From contig JAIUNR010000003.1 in the NCBI GenBank assembly GCA_020161575.1, forward strand, positions 1 to 64,000: a DNA stretch of 64,000 nucleotides. Reading direction: 5' to 3'. Below are positions 30,658 through 40,810 of the stretch, one piece after another (position 1 is the first letter of the stretch; each line of letters starts with the position of its first letter). Made by a program: the position numbers and the translations under genes. Under the pieces are notes generated by a model. That model had not been told where the DNA came from and did no database searches. It saw nothing but the letters and a program-made list of their open reading frames with translations. Origin of the DNA: Pseudomonadota bacterium (GTDB lineage: Bacteria > Pseudomonadota > Alphaproteobacteria > Rhizobiales > Beijerinckiaceae).

Positions 30658-33191
30658 CGCACGAGACTGACCTCACCAATTGTGACCGTGAGCCGATCCA
30701 CCTACTCGGAGCGGTGCAGAATTTCGGCTTCCTTCTGGCCATCTCGCCGGACTGGATCGTGCTGCGCGCCTCAGAAAATATCGTGAATTTTCTCGGTCGC
30801 CGCGTAGACGATGTCGTGGGAAGGCCCCTTTCTGATCTCTTCGCGCTCGACGCGATCGAGGCGATCCGCCAGCGTATCCGGCATTTGCAGACCCCGGATG
30901 CGTTTGAGCGCTTGATGCGTATCGCGCTCACGAATGGTGGGGAACCGTTCGATCTCGCCGTCCATCTCTCTGGCCAGGCGATTATCATCGAAGGCGAGCG
31001 GAGCCTTGAAGTGCTTGCCACTGTCTCGGATGTTGTTCGCAACATGACAGCGCGGCTGCATGGCGCGAAAGACATCGACATGCTGTGCGACCTCGCAACC
31101 CGGCAAATGCGCGAGCTGACCGGATTTGACCGCGTGATGGTCTATCGGTTCGCGGAGGATGGCGCCGGACAGGTTATCGCAGAGGCGAAAGCCGATAACG
31201 TGCCGGGCTATCTCGGCCTGCACTATCCAGCATCCGACATCCCGAAGCAGGCCCGCGCGCTCTATGAACGGAACTGGCTGCGCATCATCGCCGATGTCAG
31301 CGATGAGGGGTCAGCCGTAATCCCCCAGCGCGGACCGGATGGTGCGCCGCTCGACCTTTCCATGAGTGTCTTGCGTACCGTCTCGCCAATCCATGTTGAA
31401 TACCTGAAAAACATGGGCGTAGGCGCCTCTCTTTCGGTTTCCATCCTGCGTCAGGGCAAGCTCTGGGGCCTGTTCGCCTGCCATCACATGGTTCCCCGGG
31501 TGCTGCAGCTCTCGACCCGCACTGCGGCGGAACTTTTCGGGCAGATGTTCTCCTGGATACTCGAAAGCCACGAGAACCGTGCCCAGCTGGAAGCGGAGCG
31601 CCGCGCGCGTGAAGTTCATGATCGCCTTATGGCCGGATTCGCCCAGGAAAAGGGCGTCGAGGCTATGGCGCATGAAATACACCGCCTGCGTCACCTCCTG
31701 CCTTGCGATGGTGTCGCGATCTGGATTGGTGACCAGGTTACATTGGCTGGCTCGACACCTCCCGCAGAAGATATCCCGGCACTTGTCCGCATGCTGAACA
31801 CCACGGCGCCAAGCCGGGTCTTCGCGATCGACGAGATCGGTCGGGTCCACGCGCCGGCGAAGGATTTTGTCGAAAAGGCCGCCGGCCTGCTGGCGATCCC
31901 TATTTCCCGGGTGCCTCGCGATTATCTGTTGTACTTCCGTGAGGAGCAGATCCGCAAGATTTCCTGGGCCGGCGATCCGTCGAAACCCGTCAGCACGGGG
32001 CCGGATGGCGCACGGCTCACGCCGCGAAAAAGCTTCGAACTTTGGCAGGAAACAGTGCGCGGTCGCAGCGCTCCCTGGTCGCCGCTGGATGTCCGCATCG
32101 CTGAACAGCTCCGCATCACGCTGATCGAGATCATCCTGCGGATGAGTGATCTTGCGGCGGAAGAGCGCCAGCAGGCGCAGAGCAGGCAGGAATTGCTGAT
32201 CGCCGAGCTCAATCATCGCGTCAGAAACATCCTCGCGCTCATCCGCGGCCTTGTGAGCCAGAGCAGCCATCAGGCGCGCGACACAGCGGAACTCACGAGT
32301 GTAATCGGTGGACGGTTGCAGGCGCTGGCACGCGCGCATGACCAGATCAACCATGGTGACTGGGGTCCGGGCGCCGTGCGCAGCCTCATTGCAGCCGAGC
32401 TGGAGGCCTATGTCGGGGGGGGCGCCGAGCGCGCCACACTTGAAGGCCCCGATGTGCTGATTGAACCGCAGGCTTTCTCGGCGCTGGCGCTCGTCATTCA
32501 TGAAATGGCGACCAATGCGGCGAAATACGGTGCGCTGTCCGTATCACATGGCAGACTTGCAGTGTCCTGGCGGCTTCACGAGGGCGCCTTGTCGATATCC
32601 TGGCAGGAAAGCGCAGGACCTCCAGTCGTGCCGCCTTCCAGGCAGGGATTTGGCACCACAGTAATCGAGCGGACGATTCCGTTCGAACTCAAAGGTACGG
32701 CCCGGATCGCCTACGACCCCGATGGTGTGACCGGCGAATTCTTCATTCCAGCGAAATTCGTGCTGCATCGAGGCGGCGCGCCTGCTCCCGATGCGCCGAC
32801 GCCACCAGCCCCCTGCCCTCACGAGGATGGAAAGTTTGTCGGGGCGGCGCTTCTCGTGGAGGACAATCTGCTCATCGCGCTCGATGGGAAGTCCATGCTT
32901 GAGGAAATGGGTTTCTCGGAAGTATTTCTTGCGGCCAATCTCGCCGAGGCAAATGATATAGCGTCGGCCAAGGATCTGAGTGCTGCGGTGCTGGACTTCG
33001 AATTGGGCGATGAAACAACCGCTGAACTGGCGGAGCGCCTTTCCAAGGACGGGATTCCCTGCATTTTCGCCACGGGATATGGTGAAGCGCTACAACTGGG
33101 CACCCCAAGCGATATCGCCTTGATCCAGAAACCGTTCTCGGTTGAATCGCTGCGGCGAGCGCTCATCGAGGCCGGGGCAAAAAGGGCATAG
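30654..33191 (+). CDS. bphP: Bacteriophytochrome, HWE-type histidine kinase with C-terminal receiver
   Basis: An 845-residue red/far-red light sensor. Chromophore Cys10 (LTNCDREPIH) precedes the PAS domain (about 15-115). The GAF domain (125-300) carries PASDIP at 192-197; the PHY domain (310-490) has the tongue motif PRKSF at 457-461. The kinase is of the HWE/HisKA_2 type, His521 in ELNHRVRNILALIRG. A receiver closes the protein (acidic VEDN 735-738, Asp781 in AAVLDFELGD, Lys826). HWE phytochromes feed general stress signalling in some Alphaproteobacteria, and the PhyR locus lies 6 kb away. Light control of the stress response is thus plausible but unproven. Confidence 0.95.
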   Translation: MTHETDLTNCDREPIHLLGAVQNFGFLLAISPDWIVLRASENIVNFLGRRVDDVVGRPLSDLFALDAIEAIRQRIRHLQTPDAFERLMRIALTNGGEPFDLAVHLSGQAIIIEGERSLEVLATVSDVVRNMTARLHGAKDIDMLCDLATRQMRELTGFDRVMVYRFAEDGAGQVIAEAKADNVPGYLGLHYPASDIPKQARALYERNWLRIIADVSDEGSAVIPQRGPDGAPLDLSMSVLRTVSPIHVEYLKNMGVGASLSVSILRQGKLWGLFACHHMVPRVLQLSTRTAAELFGQMFSWILESHENRAQLEAERRAREVHDRLMAGFAQEKGVEAMAHEIHRLRHLLPCDGVAIWIGDQVTLAGSTPPAEDIPALVRMLNTTAPSRVFAIDEIGRVHAPAKDFVEKAAGLLAIPISRVPRDYLLYFREEQIRKISWAGDPSKPVSTGPDGARLTPRKSFELWQETVRGRSAPWSPLDVRIAEQLRITLIEIILRMSDLAAEERQQAQSRQELLIAELNHRVRNILALIRGLVSQSSHQARDTAELTSVIGGRLQALARAHDQINHGDWGPGAVRSLIAAELEAYVGGGAERATLEGPDVLIEPQAFSALALVIHEMATNAAKYGALSVSHGRLAVSWRLHEGALSISWQESAGPPVVPPSRQGFGTTVIERTIPFELKGTARIAYDPDGVTGEFFIPAKFVLHRGGAPAPDAPTPPAPCPHEDGKFVGAALLVEDNLLIALDGKSMLEEMGFSEVFLAANLAEANDIASAKDLSAAVLDFELGDETTAELAERLSKDGIPCIFATGYGEALQLGTPSDIALIQKPFSVESLRRALIEAGAKRA

Positions 33192-33313
33192 ATCTGCGGG
33201 ACAAAGGCGGGACTGCCGCCGGTCGTCGCCGCCTGGCGGCCCGATTGGAACATCCCGCGGCCTGAACTCATATCGCGGGCGGCGCGGTTCCAACGCCGCG
33301 CGCGATCCGAAGG

Positions 33314-34726
33314 TTACGCCATGGGCCGCGCGATATAGCGCCCGGCGCCGCGTTGGCCGACCAGCGCTCCATCACGCACGACAAACTGCCCGCGAAGCAG
33401 GGTCGAGACCGGCCAGCCAGTGACCTCCATCCCTTCATAGGGCGAATAATCGCATCCATCGAAGAGATCGGCGTGCCGGATCGTCCTTCGCTGCGACGGA
33501 TCCCAAACGGCAATATCCGCATCGGCACCGGGCGCGAGCACGCCCTTTCGGGGGTATAGTCCGTAGATCCTTGAGTGATTGGTCGAGGTTAGGGCGACAA
33601 AACGCATTGGATCGATCCGCCCCTTGCTCACCCCTTCCGAAAAGAGAATGGGACCGCGCGTCGCAATGCCGGGAATGCCGTTCGGCACGTGGCGGAAGCT
33701 GTCCCGCCCTTCCGGCACGAGCTTTCCCTCCACATCGGCATAGCGGAACGGGCAATGATCTGAAGAGAAAACCGAAAAAATGCCCTGCTCGATCCCCTCC
33801 CACATCGCCTCCTGGCTGGCGGTATCGCGCGGAGGCGGTGAACAGACATATTTCGCGCCTTCCATCCCGGCGCGCGCCATGTCCTGCTCTGTCAGGACCA
33901 GGTATTGCGGGCAGGTCTCGGCGAGAACGGTGAGTCCCCGCGCCTGAGCCCGCTCGATTTCCTCCATCGCCGGACGGTTCGAGACATGGACGATCATGAT
34001 CTTGGTATCGACGATCTCGGCGAGCGACACCGCGCGATGGGTAGCCTCGCGCTCAACGGGAATAGGGCGCGAGGCGCCATGGTAGACGGGAGCAACCCGC
34101 CCCTCCCGCTCCAGTTTGTCGGTGAGGAAGCGGATCGCATCGTCATTTTCGGCGTGGATCATGACCAAGGCATTGTGGCGGCGCGCAACGTCGAGCAGCT
34201 CGAGGATCTGGCGATCCGCCAGCGCCATCCCCTCATAGGTCATGAAGACCTTGAAGGAGGAATATCCTTCCTCGACCAAGGCCGGCAACTCCTGGCCGAG
34301 GAGCGCGGGCGTCGGGTCCGTGACGATAAGGTGAAAGCTGGTATCCGTGTAGCAATTGCCCTCTGCCAGCGCGTGGTAAGCCGCCAGCGCCTCGCGCATG
34401 GTCTGCCCATGCTGCTGGAGGCAAAACGGCATGACCATCGTATTGCCGCCAAAGGCGGCAGAACGCGTGCCGCTTTCGAACCCATCCGCCATCACGACCT
34501 TCGGGCCGTGGGGCTCGCGGAACGGAGAGCCCTGCGCGAGATGGACATGGCTGTCGATCCCGCCGGGCATGATGAGCTTGCCGGCGACATCGACAACTTC
34601 CCGCGCAGTGCCGAGATCATGACCGATAGCGGCGACGAGGCCATCGCGCACCGCCAGATCAGCCCGCACCATGCTGTCAGCGTTGACGATGGTGCCACCT
34701 GTCAGGATGAGATCGAAATCAGCCAT
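33314..34726 (-). CDS. hydA: Dihydropyrimidinase/D-hydantoinase
   Basis: A 470-residue amidohydrolase. Zinc ligands are visible: HVH in GGIDSHVHLAQG, the carboxylated Lys in YSSFKVFMTYEG, His in MIHAENDD, His in IVHVSNRP and Asp in SSDHCPF. It opens cyclic ureides such as hydantoins or dihydropyrimidines. It is the last gene of an operon with an ABC transporter, an AllA-like protein and a PLP enzyme, nine bases after the PLP gene, which suggests import and breakdown of a ureide. Allantoinase is less likely because the active-site loops follow the hydantoinase pattern. Confidence 0.9.
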   Translation of the reverse strand: MADFDLILTGGTIVNADSMVRADLAVRDGLVAAIGHDLGTAREVVDVAGKLIMPGGIDSHVHLAQGSPFREPHGPKVVMADGFESGTRSAAFGGNTMVMPFCLQQHGQTMREALAAYHALAEGNCYTDTSFHLIVTDPTPALLGQELPALVEEGYSSFKVFMTYEGMALADRQILELLDVARRHNALVMIHAENDDAIRFLTDKLEREGRVAPVYHGASRPIPVEREATHRAVSLAEIVDTKIMIVHVSNRPAMEEIERAQARGLTVLAETCPQYLVLTEQDMARAGMEGAKYVCSPPPRDTASQEAMWEGIEQGIFSVFSSDHCPFRYADVEGKLVPEGRDSFRHVPNGIPGIATRGPILFSEGVSKGRIDPMRFVALTSTNHSRIYGLYPRKGVLAPGADADIAVWDPSQRRTIRHADLFDGCDYSPYEGMEVTGWPVSTLLRGQFVVRDGALVGQRGAGRYIARPMA

Positions 34727-34735
34727 GGGGATTTC

Positions 34736-35950
34736 TCAGTTTCCAAGCGCGCGATCGAGCGCAGCGACCAACCGGTCGATCTCATCGATCGTGTTGTAGT
34801 GAACCGCCGACACGCGGACAACGCCGTTGCTCCCCGACAGGCCCAACCCTTCCACGAGGCGCTTGGCGTGAAAATCCCCGAAACGGATGCCGATGGCATG
34901 GTCGTCGATCTGTCGGACTAGCGCCGCGCTATCCTTCCCGTCGACCTTGAAAGCGATGGTCGGCACACGACTGGCGGCATCGCTGTCACGCCGACCGATG
35001 ATCCGCGTATCGTTGCGCCCGCGCAGGTAGGAGAGCAACCGTTCGCCCAAAACAGCTTCGTGATGCGCGATCCGCTCAAAGGCAGTCTCGATCGCGGCCC
35101 TGCCACGCGCCTCGCCACCCAGCCGCTCGATATAATCAACGATACCCGCTGCCCCCCAGGCCAACTCGTAATTGGGATTGCCGGGTTCGAGCTTCCCCGG
35201 AACTTTGTCCTTCCCGTAGAAGTAGTGATACAGGCCATCGAGTTCGAGCAAGGCGTCGTATTTGCCGTACATCATCGCGAAATGCGGCCCATAGGTCTTG
35301 TAGAAGCTGAAGACATAATAATCGACATCGAGCGCCTGCACGTCGATCGCGCGATGCGGCGCGTAAGCGACGCCATCGACAACAATCCTGGCGCCAACGG
35401 CATGGACGCGCCACGCGATTTCCGCGATCGGCATAATGGTGCCGAGGATATTCGAGACATGCGTGACCGCGACCAGCTTCGTGCGGCGCGACAACAGCGC
35501 GTCAAGCGCCGCGAGATCCGCCTCGAAATCAGCACCGATCTCCCAAATGCGGACAACCACGCCGAGCTTCTCGAGGCCGAGCCACGGGCCGATATTCGAT
35601 TCATGATCGAAGCGGGTGACAATCACCTCGTCGCCGGGCTGGAACTGATGCACCATTGCGCGCGCGAGATTTTGCATCAACACCGTTGTCGAGGGGCCGA
35701 ATACGATCTCCTCGGGCCGAGCCGCGTTGACGAACAATGCCATTCGCCGACGCGATTCTGTCAGGCGCTCGGAGGCGCGGGCGGAATGCGCGTAGCTTGC
35801 CCCGGTCTGCACCGAGGTTGTCAGGAGGTACTCGCGAATACGATCGGCGACCATCACCGGAACCAGCGAACCACCGGCATTGTCGAGATAGGCGAATCCA
35901 TCGGCGAGCGCCGGAAATTGCGTGCGGACAAAGGCAAGATCGAGCGACAT
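34736..35950 (-). CDS. Class V aminotransferase fold PLP enzyme (cysteine desulfurase-like)
   Basis: A 404-residue fold-type I PLP enzyme. It opens with FAYLDNAGGSLVP; the PLP lysine lies in YVFSFYKTYGPHFAMMYG, and TRFDHESNIGPW and HVSNILGT are family marks. It belongs to the cysteine desulfurase-like branch but sits with ureide genes rather than iron-sulfur genes, so a role in breaking a C-N or C-S bond of the imported compound is more likely than cluster assembly. Sixteen bases separate it from the AllA gene. Confidence 0.82.
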   Translation of the reverse strand: MSLDLAFVRTQFPALADGFAYLDNAGGSLVPVMVADRIREYLLTTSVQTGASYAHSARASERLTESRRRMALFVNAARPEEIVFGPSTTVLMQNLARAMVHQFQPGDEVIVTRFDHESNIGPWLGLEKLGVVVRIWEIGADFEADLAALDALLSRRTKLVAVTHVSNILGTIMPIAEIAWRVHAVGARIVVDGVAYAPHRAIDVQALDVDYYVFSFYKTYGPHFAMMYGKYDALLELDGLYHYFYGKDKVPGKLEPGNPNYELAWGAAGIVDYIERLGGEARGRAAIETAFERIAHHEAVLGERLLSYLRGRNDTRIIGRRDSDAASRVPTIAFKVDGKDSAALVRQIDDHAIGIRFGDFHAKRLVEGLGLSGSNGVVRVSAVHYNTIDEIDRLVAALDRALGN

Positions 35951-35966
35951 AGGTATCCTTGTTCTC

Positions 35967-36485
35967 TCAGGGCGTAATGGTCAGCGTGGTTTGAAGTGGG
36001 TGGAACTCACAATCATCGGCGGTTCTCCCCTCCCACATCAGCATCAGGAAATCACCGGCGCTATCGAGCGCGGTAATCGGTGCATGCCAGATTCCCGGCG
36101 CATAGGTGACGCCTTCGCCGCGTTGACCGATAAAGGCGCGGGCTCCGGCGACATCCGGCGTGCCATCCGCCTGCGCGGGGGCGACAACAACCAGGAATCG
36201 TGGCGCGGTCAGTGCCACGAAGGTCTGCGATGAAAGCGCATGCCGTTCAAAAAGCCTCAGCGAGAACGGCATCGCATCCTGTTGAGCGCGGTAGATCGCC
36301 AACACGGGCTGAACACGCTCCGAGAGGATTGCAAGCCCGGATTGATCGGCACGCAGGGAACGCCCCTCGTTGACCGCACGAGCCGCAGATGGATCAAACC
36401 TGACGAGCGACCCGAACGGCGCGAAGGATTCCGCTTCCAGCGCTGTCGCGGCAAGCGCGCCTGCCTCAATGCGTAAGGACAGCAT
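35967..36485 (-). CDS. Ureidoglycolate lyase family protein (AllA-like)
   Basis: A 172-residue cupin-fold protein of the AllA family, recognised by [12 protein letters not shown] near the start and [20 protein letters not shown] towards the end (metal-binding His in this segment). AllA releases urea and glyoxylate from ureidoglycolate. The ATG at 36485 overlaps the 3' end of the ATPase gene by 20 bases, fitting a tight operon. No other allantoin genes are nearby, so the true substrate may be a related ureide. Confidence 0.78.
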   Translation of the reverse strand: MLSLRIEAGALAATALEAESFAPFGSLVRFDPSAARAVNEGRSLRADQSGLAILSERVQPVLAIYRAQQDAMPFSLRLFERHALSSQTFVALTAPRFLVVVAPAQADGTPDVAGARAFIGQRGEGVTYAPGIWHAPITALDSAGDFLMLMWEGRTADDCEFHPLQTTLTITP

Positions 36486-37200
36486 TAAGAAAATTCCTGA
36501 GCCTTGAATCGGAGGGCGCATCAAAAAGCGCGGCGGGAGCACCTTGCTCCACGATACGCCCCGCATCCATGAAGACCACGCGGTCGGCGACCTTGCGGGC
36601 AAACCCCATTTCGTGGGTCACCACCACCATGGTAACGCCGGTTTTCGCCAGTTCCTGCATGACATCAAGCACCTCGCCGACCATCTCCGGGTCGAGCGCC
36701 GAAGTCGGCTCGTCGAAGAGCAGCACCTTCGGCTCCATCGCGAGGGCGCGGGCGATCCCCACGCGCTGCTGCTGGCCGCCGGAGAGCTGCGCCGGATACT
36801 TTCCGGCCTGGCTCTCAAGCCCGACGCGCGCGAGCAGTCTTTGCGCCCGCGCCTCGGCCTCCGGCCATGAAAGCCCCCTCACCCGCACCGGCGCCAGCGC
36901 CACGTTCCGCAGCACGCTCATATGCGGGAAGAGGTTGAAGCTCTGGAACACCATGCCGATCTCGGCCCGGATCGCGCCGAGATCCGCCCCCCTGGCGACG
37001 GCATGGCCATCAACCACGATACTTCCCTCGCTGTGCTCCTCCAGCTGGTTGACGCAGCGGATCAGCGTCGATTTTCCAGAGCCGGAGGGCCCGATAACGA
37101 CAACGATCTCGCCTTCCTCTACCGTGAGATCCACCCCGTCGAGCGCGACGAAGGTGCCGAAGCGCTTGATGACGCCCTTCATTTCGATAATCGCGGCCAT
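36466..37200 (-). CDS. Polar amino-acid-type ABC transporter ATPase
   Basis: A 244-residue GlnQ/HisP-type ATPase: Walker [11 protein letters not shown]-loop [11 protein letters not shown], signature LSGGQQQR, Walker [15 protein letters not shown] and switch His in THEMGFARK. It energises the permease encoded just upstream (TGATG overlap). Substrate class is probably an amino acid or ureide. Confidence 0.92.
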   Translation of the reverse strand: MAAIIEMKGVIKRFGTFVALDGVDLTVEEGEIVVVIGPSGSGKSTLIRCVNQLEEHSEGSIVVDGHAVARGADLGAIRAEIGMVFQSFNLFPHMSVLRNVALAPVRVRGLSWPEAEARAQRLLARVGLESQAGKYPAQLSGGQQQRVGIARALAMEPKVLLFDEPTSALDPEMVGEVLDVMQELAKTGVTMVVVTHEMGFARKVADRVVFMDAGRIVEQGAPAALFDAPSDSRLRNFLNAVLTH

Positions 37201-37871
37201 CAGCGCCCCCTTGCGGCCATGCGCCGCTCGAAAATGCCGACAAGCCTGACAAGCGGCAGCAGCAGGATAAGGTAGATCAATGCCGCCGAAATCAGCGGTG
37301 TGGGGTTTGCCGCAAGCGCCTGTGCCTGGGTCGCCTGCTTGAGCAGATCCGGCATCGCAACCACCGAGGCCAGCGCGGTATCCTTCAGCACGTTGATCGC
37401 GTTCGAGGTCATCGGCGGGATAACCAGCTTGATTGCTTGCGGAAGGATCACATCCGTCATGCGCCGCAAGGGGCTCAGACCAAGCGCCCTGGCTGCTTCA
37501 AACTGCCCTTTCGGAACGCCTTCGATCCCCGCGCGCAGGATCTCGGCCGAATAGGCCGCCGAGACCATGGAAAGCGCCAGCGTCGCGGAGGTAAATGGCG
37601 TAAAGCGCAACCCCACGAAGGGCAGCGCGTAATAGACGACCACCAGCAGCACCAGCAGCGGAATCGCCCGGAACACGTCGATATAGGCGATGGCGATGAG
37701 CCGGACAGGCGCAGGCGCATAAAGACGCAGGAGCGCCAGCGCCATGCCGCCCGCGAAGCCGAGCAAAATCGCCGCAAGACCCAGGCTGATCGTGATCGAA
37801 AGCCCGGAAAGGAGGAGCGGAAGGGTCTGGACGAAGACCTTCCAATTCAAGAACGTGTCGAAAACCGACAT
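37200..37871 (-). CDS. Polar amino-acid-type ABC transporter permease
   Basis: A 223-residue HisM/GlnP-type permease with five membrane segments and the EAA loop [20 protein letters not shown] near residue 140. Only one permease gene is present, so it likely works as a homodimer. The ATG at 37871 is preceded by AAGGG. The stop overlaps the ATPase start by one base. Confidence 0.9.
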   Translation of the reverse strand: MSVFDTFLNWKVFVQTLPLLLSGLSITISLGLAAILLGFAGGMALALLRLYAPAPVRLIAIAYIDVFRAIPLLVLLVVVYYALPFVGLRFTPFTSATLALSMVSAAYSAEILRAGIEGVPKGQFEAARALGLSPLRRMTDVILPQAIKLVIPPMTSNAINVLKDTALASVVAMPDLLKQATQAQALAANPTPLISAALIYLILLLPLVRLVGIFERRMAARGR

Positions 37872-37967
37872 CACAAACCCTTTTATCGGCAGCTGGCCAT
37901 TGGCCGGCCAGGAAGGACCCGCGCGACCAAGGAGAAGGCCGCGCGGAAAGCCGGAATGTTTCCTGGC

Positions 37968-38762
37968 TCAGAGTTTGGGCATCGGCGCTGGCTTCACGGT
38001 CGTCGTATTGGCATCCGCCTTCGCGCCGAACCATTTCTCGTGCAGCCCGGCGATGAAGCCTTCGGCCTTGAGCTTGGTGATCTCGGCATCGACCTTCGCC
38101 GCCAGTGGCGCGTCCTTCGCGAACATCATGGAATATTGTTCGCCGGTGGGAATACGCTCGACCACCTTGTAGGCTGGCTTGTCACGGACATAGTATTGCA
38201 CTGCCGGGATATCGCTGATGTAGCCGTCGATCCGGCCCGCGGCGAGATCCAGCATGGCGGGCGCAAGGCCCTCATAGCGGCGGATATCCTTGAACTTGTG
38301 CTTGTCCTTGTTCTGGCTCGCCCACATGTCGCCGGTCGAGCCGGTATCGACGCCAACCACCTTGCCACTCATGCCCGCGAGATCCTTGATGCCCGACGCC
38401 GCAGCCACGGAGAGCGACTGGTCGCTGTCGTAATAGGGCTGCGCGAAGGAAACGCTCTCAAGGCGCTTTTTGGTGATGGTGATGGACGAGACCGCCGCGT
38501 CGATCTGCCCGGATTGAACCGCCGCGAAAAGCCCGTTGAACGGGATGTTGACGACCTTCACCTTCATGCCGAGCCGCTTGGCGACTTCATTGGCAAGATC
38601 AATCTCGAAGCCGACGAAATCGCCTTTGGCATCCTGGAACTGCCAGGGCACGTTCCCGATATTCGCGCCGAGCTTCAGTTCCTGCGCATTGGCGCCGCTC
38701 GCAAACGCAATCCCGAGAGCGGCGCCGAGCAGCGCCGCCTTTTTTCCGATTGAACCGAACAT
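37968..38762 (-). CDS. Periplasmic amino-acid-type solute-binding protein
   Basis: A 264-residue family-3 binding protein. Signal peptide residues 1-26 (ending GANAQE), then GDFVGFEIDLANEVAKRLGM and the SSITITKKRLESVSFAQPYY segment that contacts the alpha-amino or carboxyl group in relatives. GGAGGAAACAG precedes the ATG at 38762. It heads the operon and faces a FadR-type regulator across a palindromic operator. Confidence 0.9.
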   Translation of the reverse strand: MFGSIGKKAALLGAALGIAFASGANAQELKLGANIGNVPWQFQDAKGDFVGFEIDLANEVAKRLGMKVKVVNIPFNGLFAAVQSGQIDAAVSSITITKKRLESVSFAQPYYDSDQSLSVAAASGIKDLAGMSGKVVGVDTGSTGDMWASQNKDKHKFKDIRRYEGLAPAMLDLAAGRIDGYISDIPAVQYYVRDKPAYKVVERIPTGEQYSMMFAKDAPLAAKVDAEITKLKAEGFIAGLHEKWFGAKADANTTTVKPAPMPKL

Positions 38763-38879
38763 TCTGTTTCCTCCGCGTTTGGACCATGGCGCCGCGCTTA
38801 AGACGCAGACAGGCAAACCATGACCGATGACGGCCTTCCTGCCACAGCGTGACCGACGGCCGAGCCGATCCTTGTTGAT

Positions 38880-38905
38880 AATTGGTAAGATCGGTCTTAC
38901 CAATT
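38880..38905. promoter_or_regulatory. Operator of the FadR-type regulator
   Basis: Perfect inverted repeat AATTGGTAAGA-TCGG-TCTTACCAATT. The inner TTGGT/ACCAA halves fit the FadR/GntR operator pattern. It lies between the transporter operon and the divergent regulator gene and probably controls both. Confidence 0.82.
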
Positions 38906-39041
38906 CTTGTGTGCGAGATTTCCATGCGCGTCAAGAGGGCGCTGTCGAAATGGGCCGAATCGATCAAAGACTGCCTCCAGAAGCCTTGGAAGCTCCAGAA
39001 GGAAGGGTGGAAATGGGCAATCGGAGACGTCAGGGGGGCGT

Positions 39042-39758
39042 ATGTCGGGCCACGAATTAACAGGCTGGGGGCGTGATCAGGCCGAGCGGTCGCCGCTGGC
39101 GCGCGGCGTCGTCGAACACCTTCAACGGCTCATCCTGAGCGGCGGACTCAAAGCGGGTGATCGCCTGCCCTCGCAGCGCGACTTGGCGGACGAACTCGGG
39201 ATCAGCCGTCCATCCCTGCGCGAAGCGCTGACCATGCTGGAGACCATGGGTCTCGTGAAGATCAGGGTCGGATCCGGGGTTTATGTCGCCGGGCCGGACG
39301 GGCGCCCGCCGATCTGGCGTTTCTCGAACCGCTGCAGCCCGGGCGATGTCTATGAGGCGCGCTTTGGGCTGGAAGGGTTTGCAGCCTCGCTGGCCGCGCG
39401 CCGTGTTGATGCAGCGGCGACGGCGCGCCTGGAACAACTCGTCGAGGATATGGCCACCGCCATCCGCGCCGGCGATCTCATCGGAGTCGCCACCGCCGAC
39501 GAACAGTTCCATGATCTGGTTTTCGAACTGGCCGGCAACCCCGCCCTGGCAGGCATGTACCGTCCGATGCGGGATATGATGGTCGAAAGCCAGCGCCTGC
39601 CGATGGGCTCTTTGCCACGCCTCTCCGAAACCCTCGCAGAACACAGGCTGATCTGCGCGCGCCTCGCCGCGCGCGATCCCGAGGGTGCGGCACGCGCGAT
39701 GCAGCAGCACATTGCCGCCGCCGCCGCACGCTACGGTGTGACGCTTGAGCGGGTTTGA
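39042..39758 (+). CDS. GntR/FadR family transcriptional regulator
   Basis: A 238-residue regulator. The N-terminal winged helix (about 22-85) has LPSQRDLADELGISRPSLRE, followed by METMGLVKIRVGSGVYV-like wing (LETMGLVKIRVGSGVYVAGP). The C-terminal FCD domain binds a small carboxylate with metal-coordinating Asp and His residues (DEQFHDLVFELAGN, later TLAEHRLI). AGGGGGG precedes the ATG at 39042. It faces the ureide/amino-acid transport operon and is its likely ligand-responsive repressor. Confidence 0.88.
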   Translation: MSGHELTGWGRDQAERSPLARGVVEHLQRLILSGGLKAGDRLPSQRDLADELGISRPSLREALTMLETMGLVKIRVGSGVYVAGPDGRPPIWRFSNRCSPGDVYEARFGLEGFAASLAARRVDAAATARLEQLVEDMATAIRAGDLIGVATADEQFHDLVFELAGNPALAGMYRPMRDMMVESQRLPMGSLPRLSETLAEHRLICARLAARDPEGAARAMQQHIAAAAARYGVTLERV

Positions 39759-39883
39759 GCGCAACGCGACATTTTTTATAATTGAATCAGTGCTTTGTCC
39801 GCGCCCACCCCAAATCGAACCGGGTGGTGGAAAATTTGGAAAACCGGACCGGCCAGGATGCACTTCCGCTGCATTCCTCTTGC

Positions 39884-40810
39884 TCAATCCTCCGGCAGAA
39901 ACTGCTTCTTGATGGCGGATTCCGTCAAATCCGGGCGGCAAGCCTCGATGAAGCGATAGGCAAACCCACGCAAAAAGCGCCCGCGGCGCAAGGCGATATG
40001 CGAGGTGTTTTCCTCAAAGAGATGGGCGCTGGGAAGCGCCGCCAGGCCGTTGTCACGCAGCGGATCGATGGCCTGCGCCGCAATGATCCCCACGCCGAGC
40101 CCAAGTTCGACATAGGCCTTGATGACATCGGCATCGATGGCTTCCATGACGATGTCGGGCTTCAGGTCAGCCTTTTCGAAGGCACGGTCGATCGCGGGGC
40201 GCCCGGTGAATCCATGATGATAAGTGACAATCGGGTATTGGGCCAAATCTGCAAGCTCCAGCCTGCCTGGCCTGTCGAGCGGGTGTCCCTTGGGCGTGAT
40301 CACGGCATGACGCCAGGAATAATAGGGAAAAGCCACGAGTTCCGGGTTGCTGGCCACGGCCTCGGTCGCGATGCCGATATCGGCGCGTCCCTCCTGCAAC
40401 ATGGCGACGATCTCGGCAGGGCTCGATTGGTGCAGCACGAGATGCACATTCGGAAAGGCCCGGCGGAAGCCGGCTATGATCGGCGGGAGGGCATAGCGCG
40501 CCTGCATATGCGTGGTCGCGATGGTGAGCTGCCCTTCATCCGCCTTCGAGAGCTGATCCGCGATGCGCTTGATATTGCCGGCATCGGTGAGGATGCGCTC
40601 GACAAAACCGACGATCTCGCGTCCGGGCTCGGTCAGGTCGAGCAGCCGCTTGCCGCGCCGGACGAAGAGTTCGACCCCAAGCTCGTCCTCGAGGTCCTTG
40701 ATATGCTTGGAAACACCGGATTGCGATGTCGCGAGCGCATTGGCGACCTCGGTGAGGTTAAATCTGCGTCGCACCGTCTCGCGGATGATCCGCAGCTGCT
40801 GGAAATTCAT
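39884..40810 (-). CDS. CysB-like LysR-type regulator
   Basis: A 308-residue LysR regulator. The opening [20 protein letters not shown] and the helix [22 protein letters not shown] are those of the CysB/Cbl branch, which senses sulfur supply (O-acetylserine, sulfate or APS). It is the last gene of the sulfate transport operon (overlapping cysA by four bases), so it is made with the genes it likely controls. It may also act on the divergent ssu operon. Confidence 0.9.
   Translation of the reverse strand: MNFQQLRIIRETVRRRFNLTEVANALATSQSGVSKHIKDLEDELGVELFVRRGKRLLDLTEPGREIVGFVERILTDAGNIKRIADQLSKADEGQLTIATTHMQARYALPPIIAGFRRAFPNVHLVLHQSSPAEIVAMLQEGRADIGIATEAVASNPELVAFPYYSWRHAVITPKGHPLDRPGRLELADLAQYPIVTYHHGFTGRPAIDRAFEKADLKPDIVMEAIDADVIKAYVELGLGVGIIAAQAIDPLRDNGLAALPSAHLFEENTSHIALRRGRFLRGFAYRFIEACRPDLTESAIKKQFLPED

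Noticed and set aside
33262-33300. GC-rich palindromic stretch between the phytochrome and hydantoinase genes
   Set aside because: Could be a shared terminator of convergent genes, but neither side has a T or A tract, so I do not call it.
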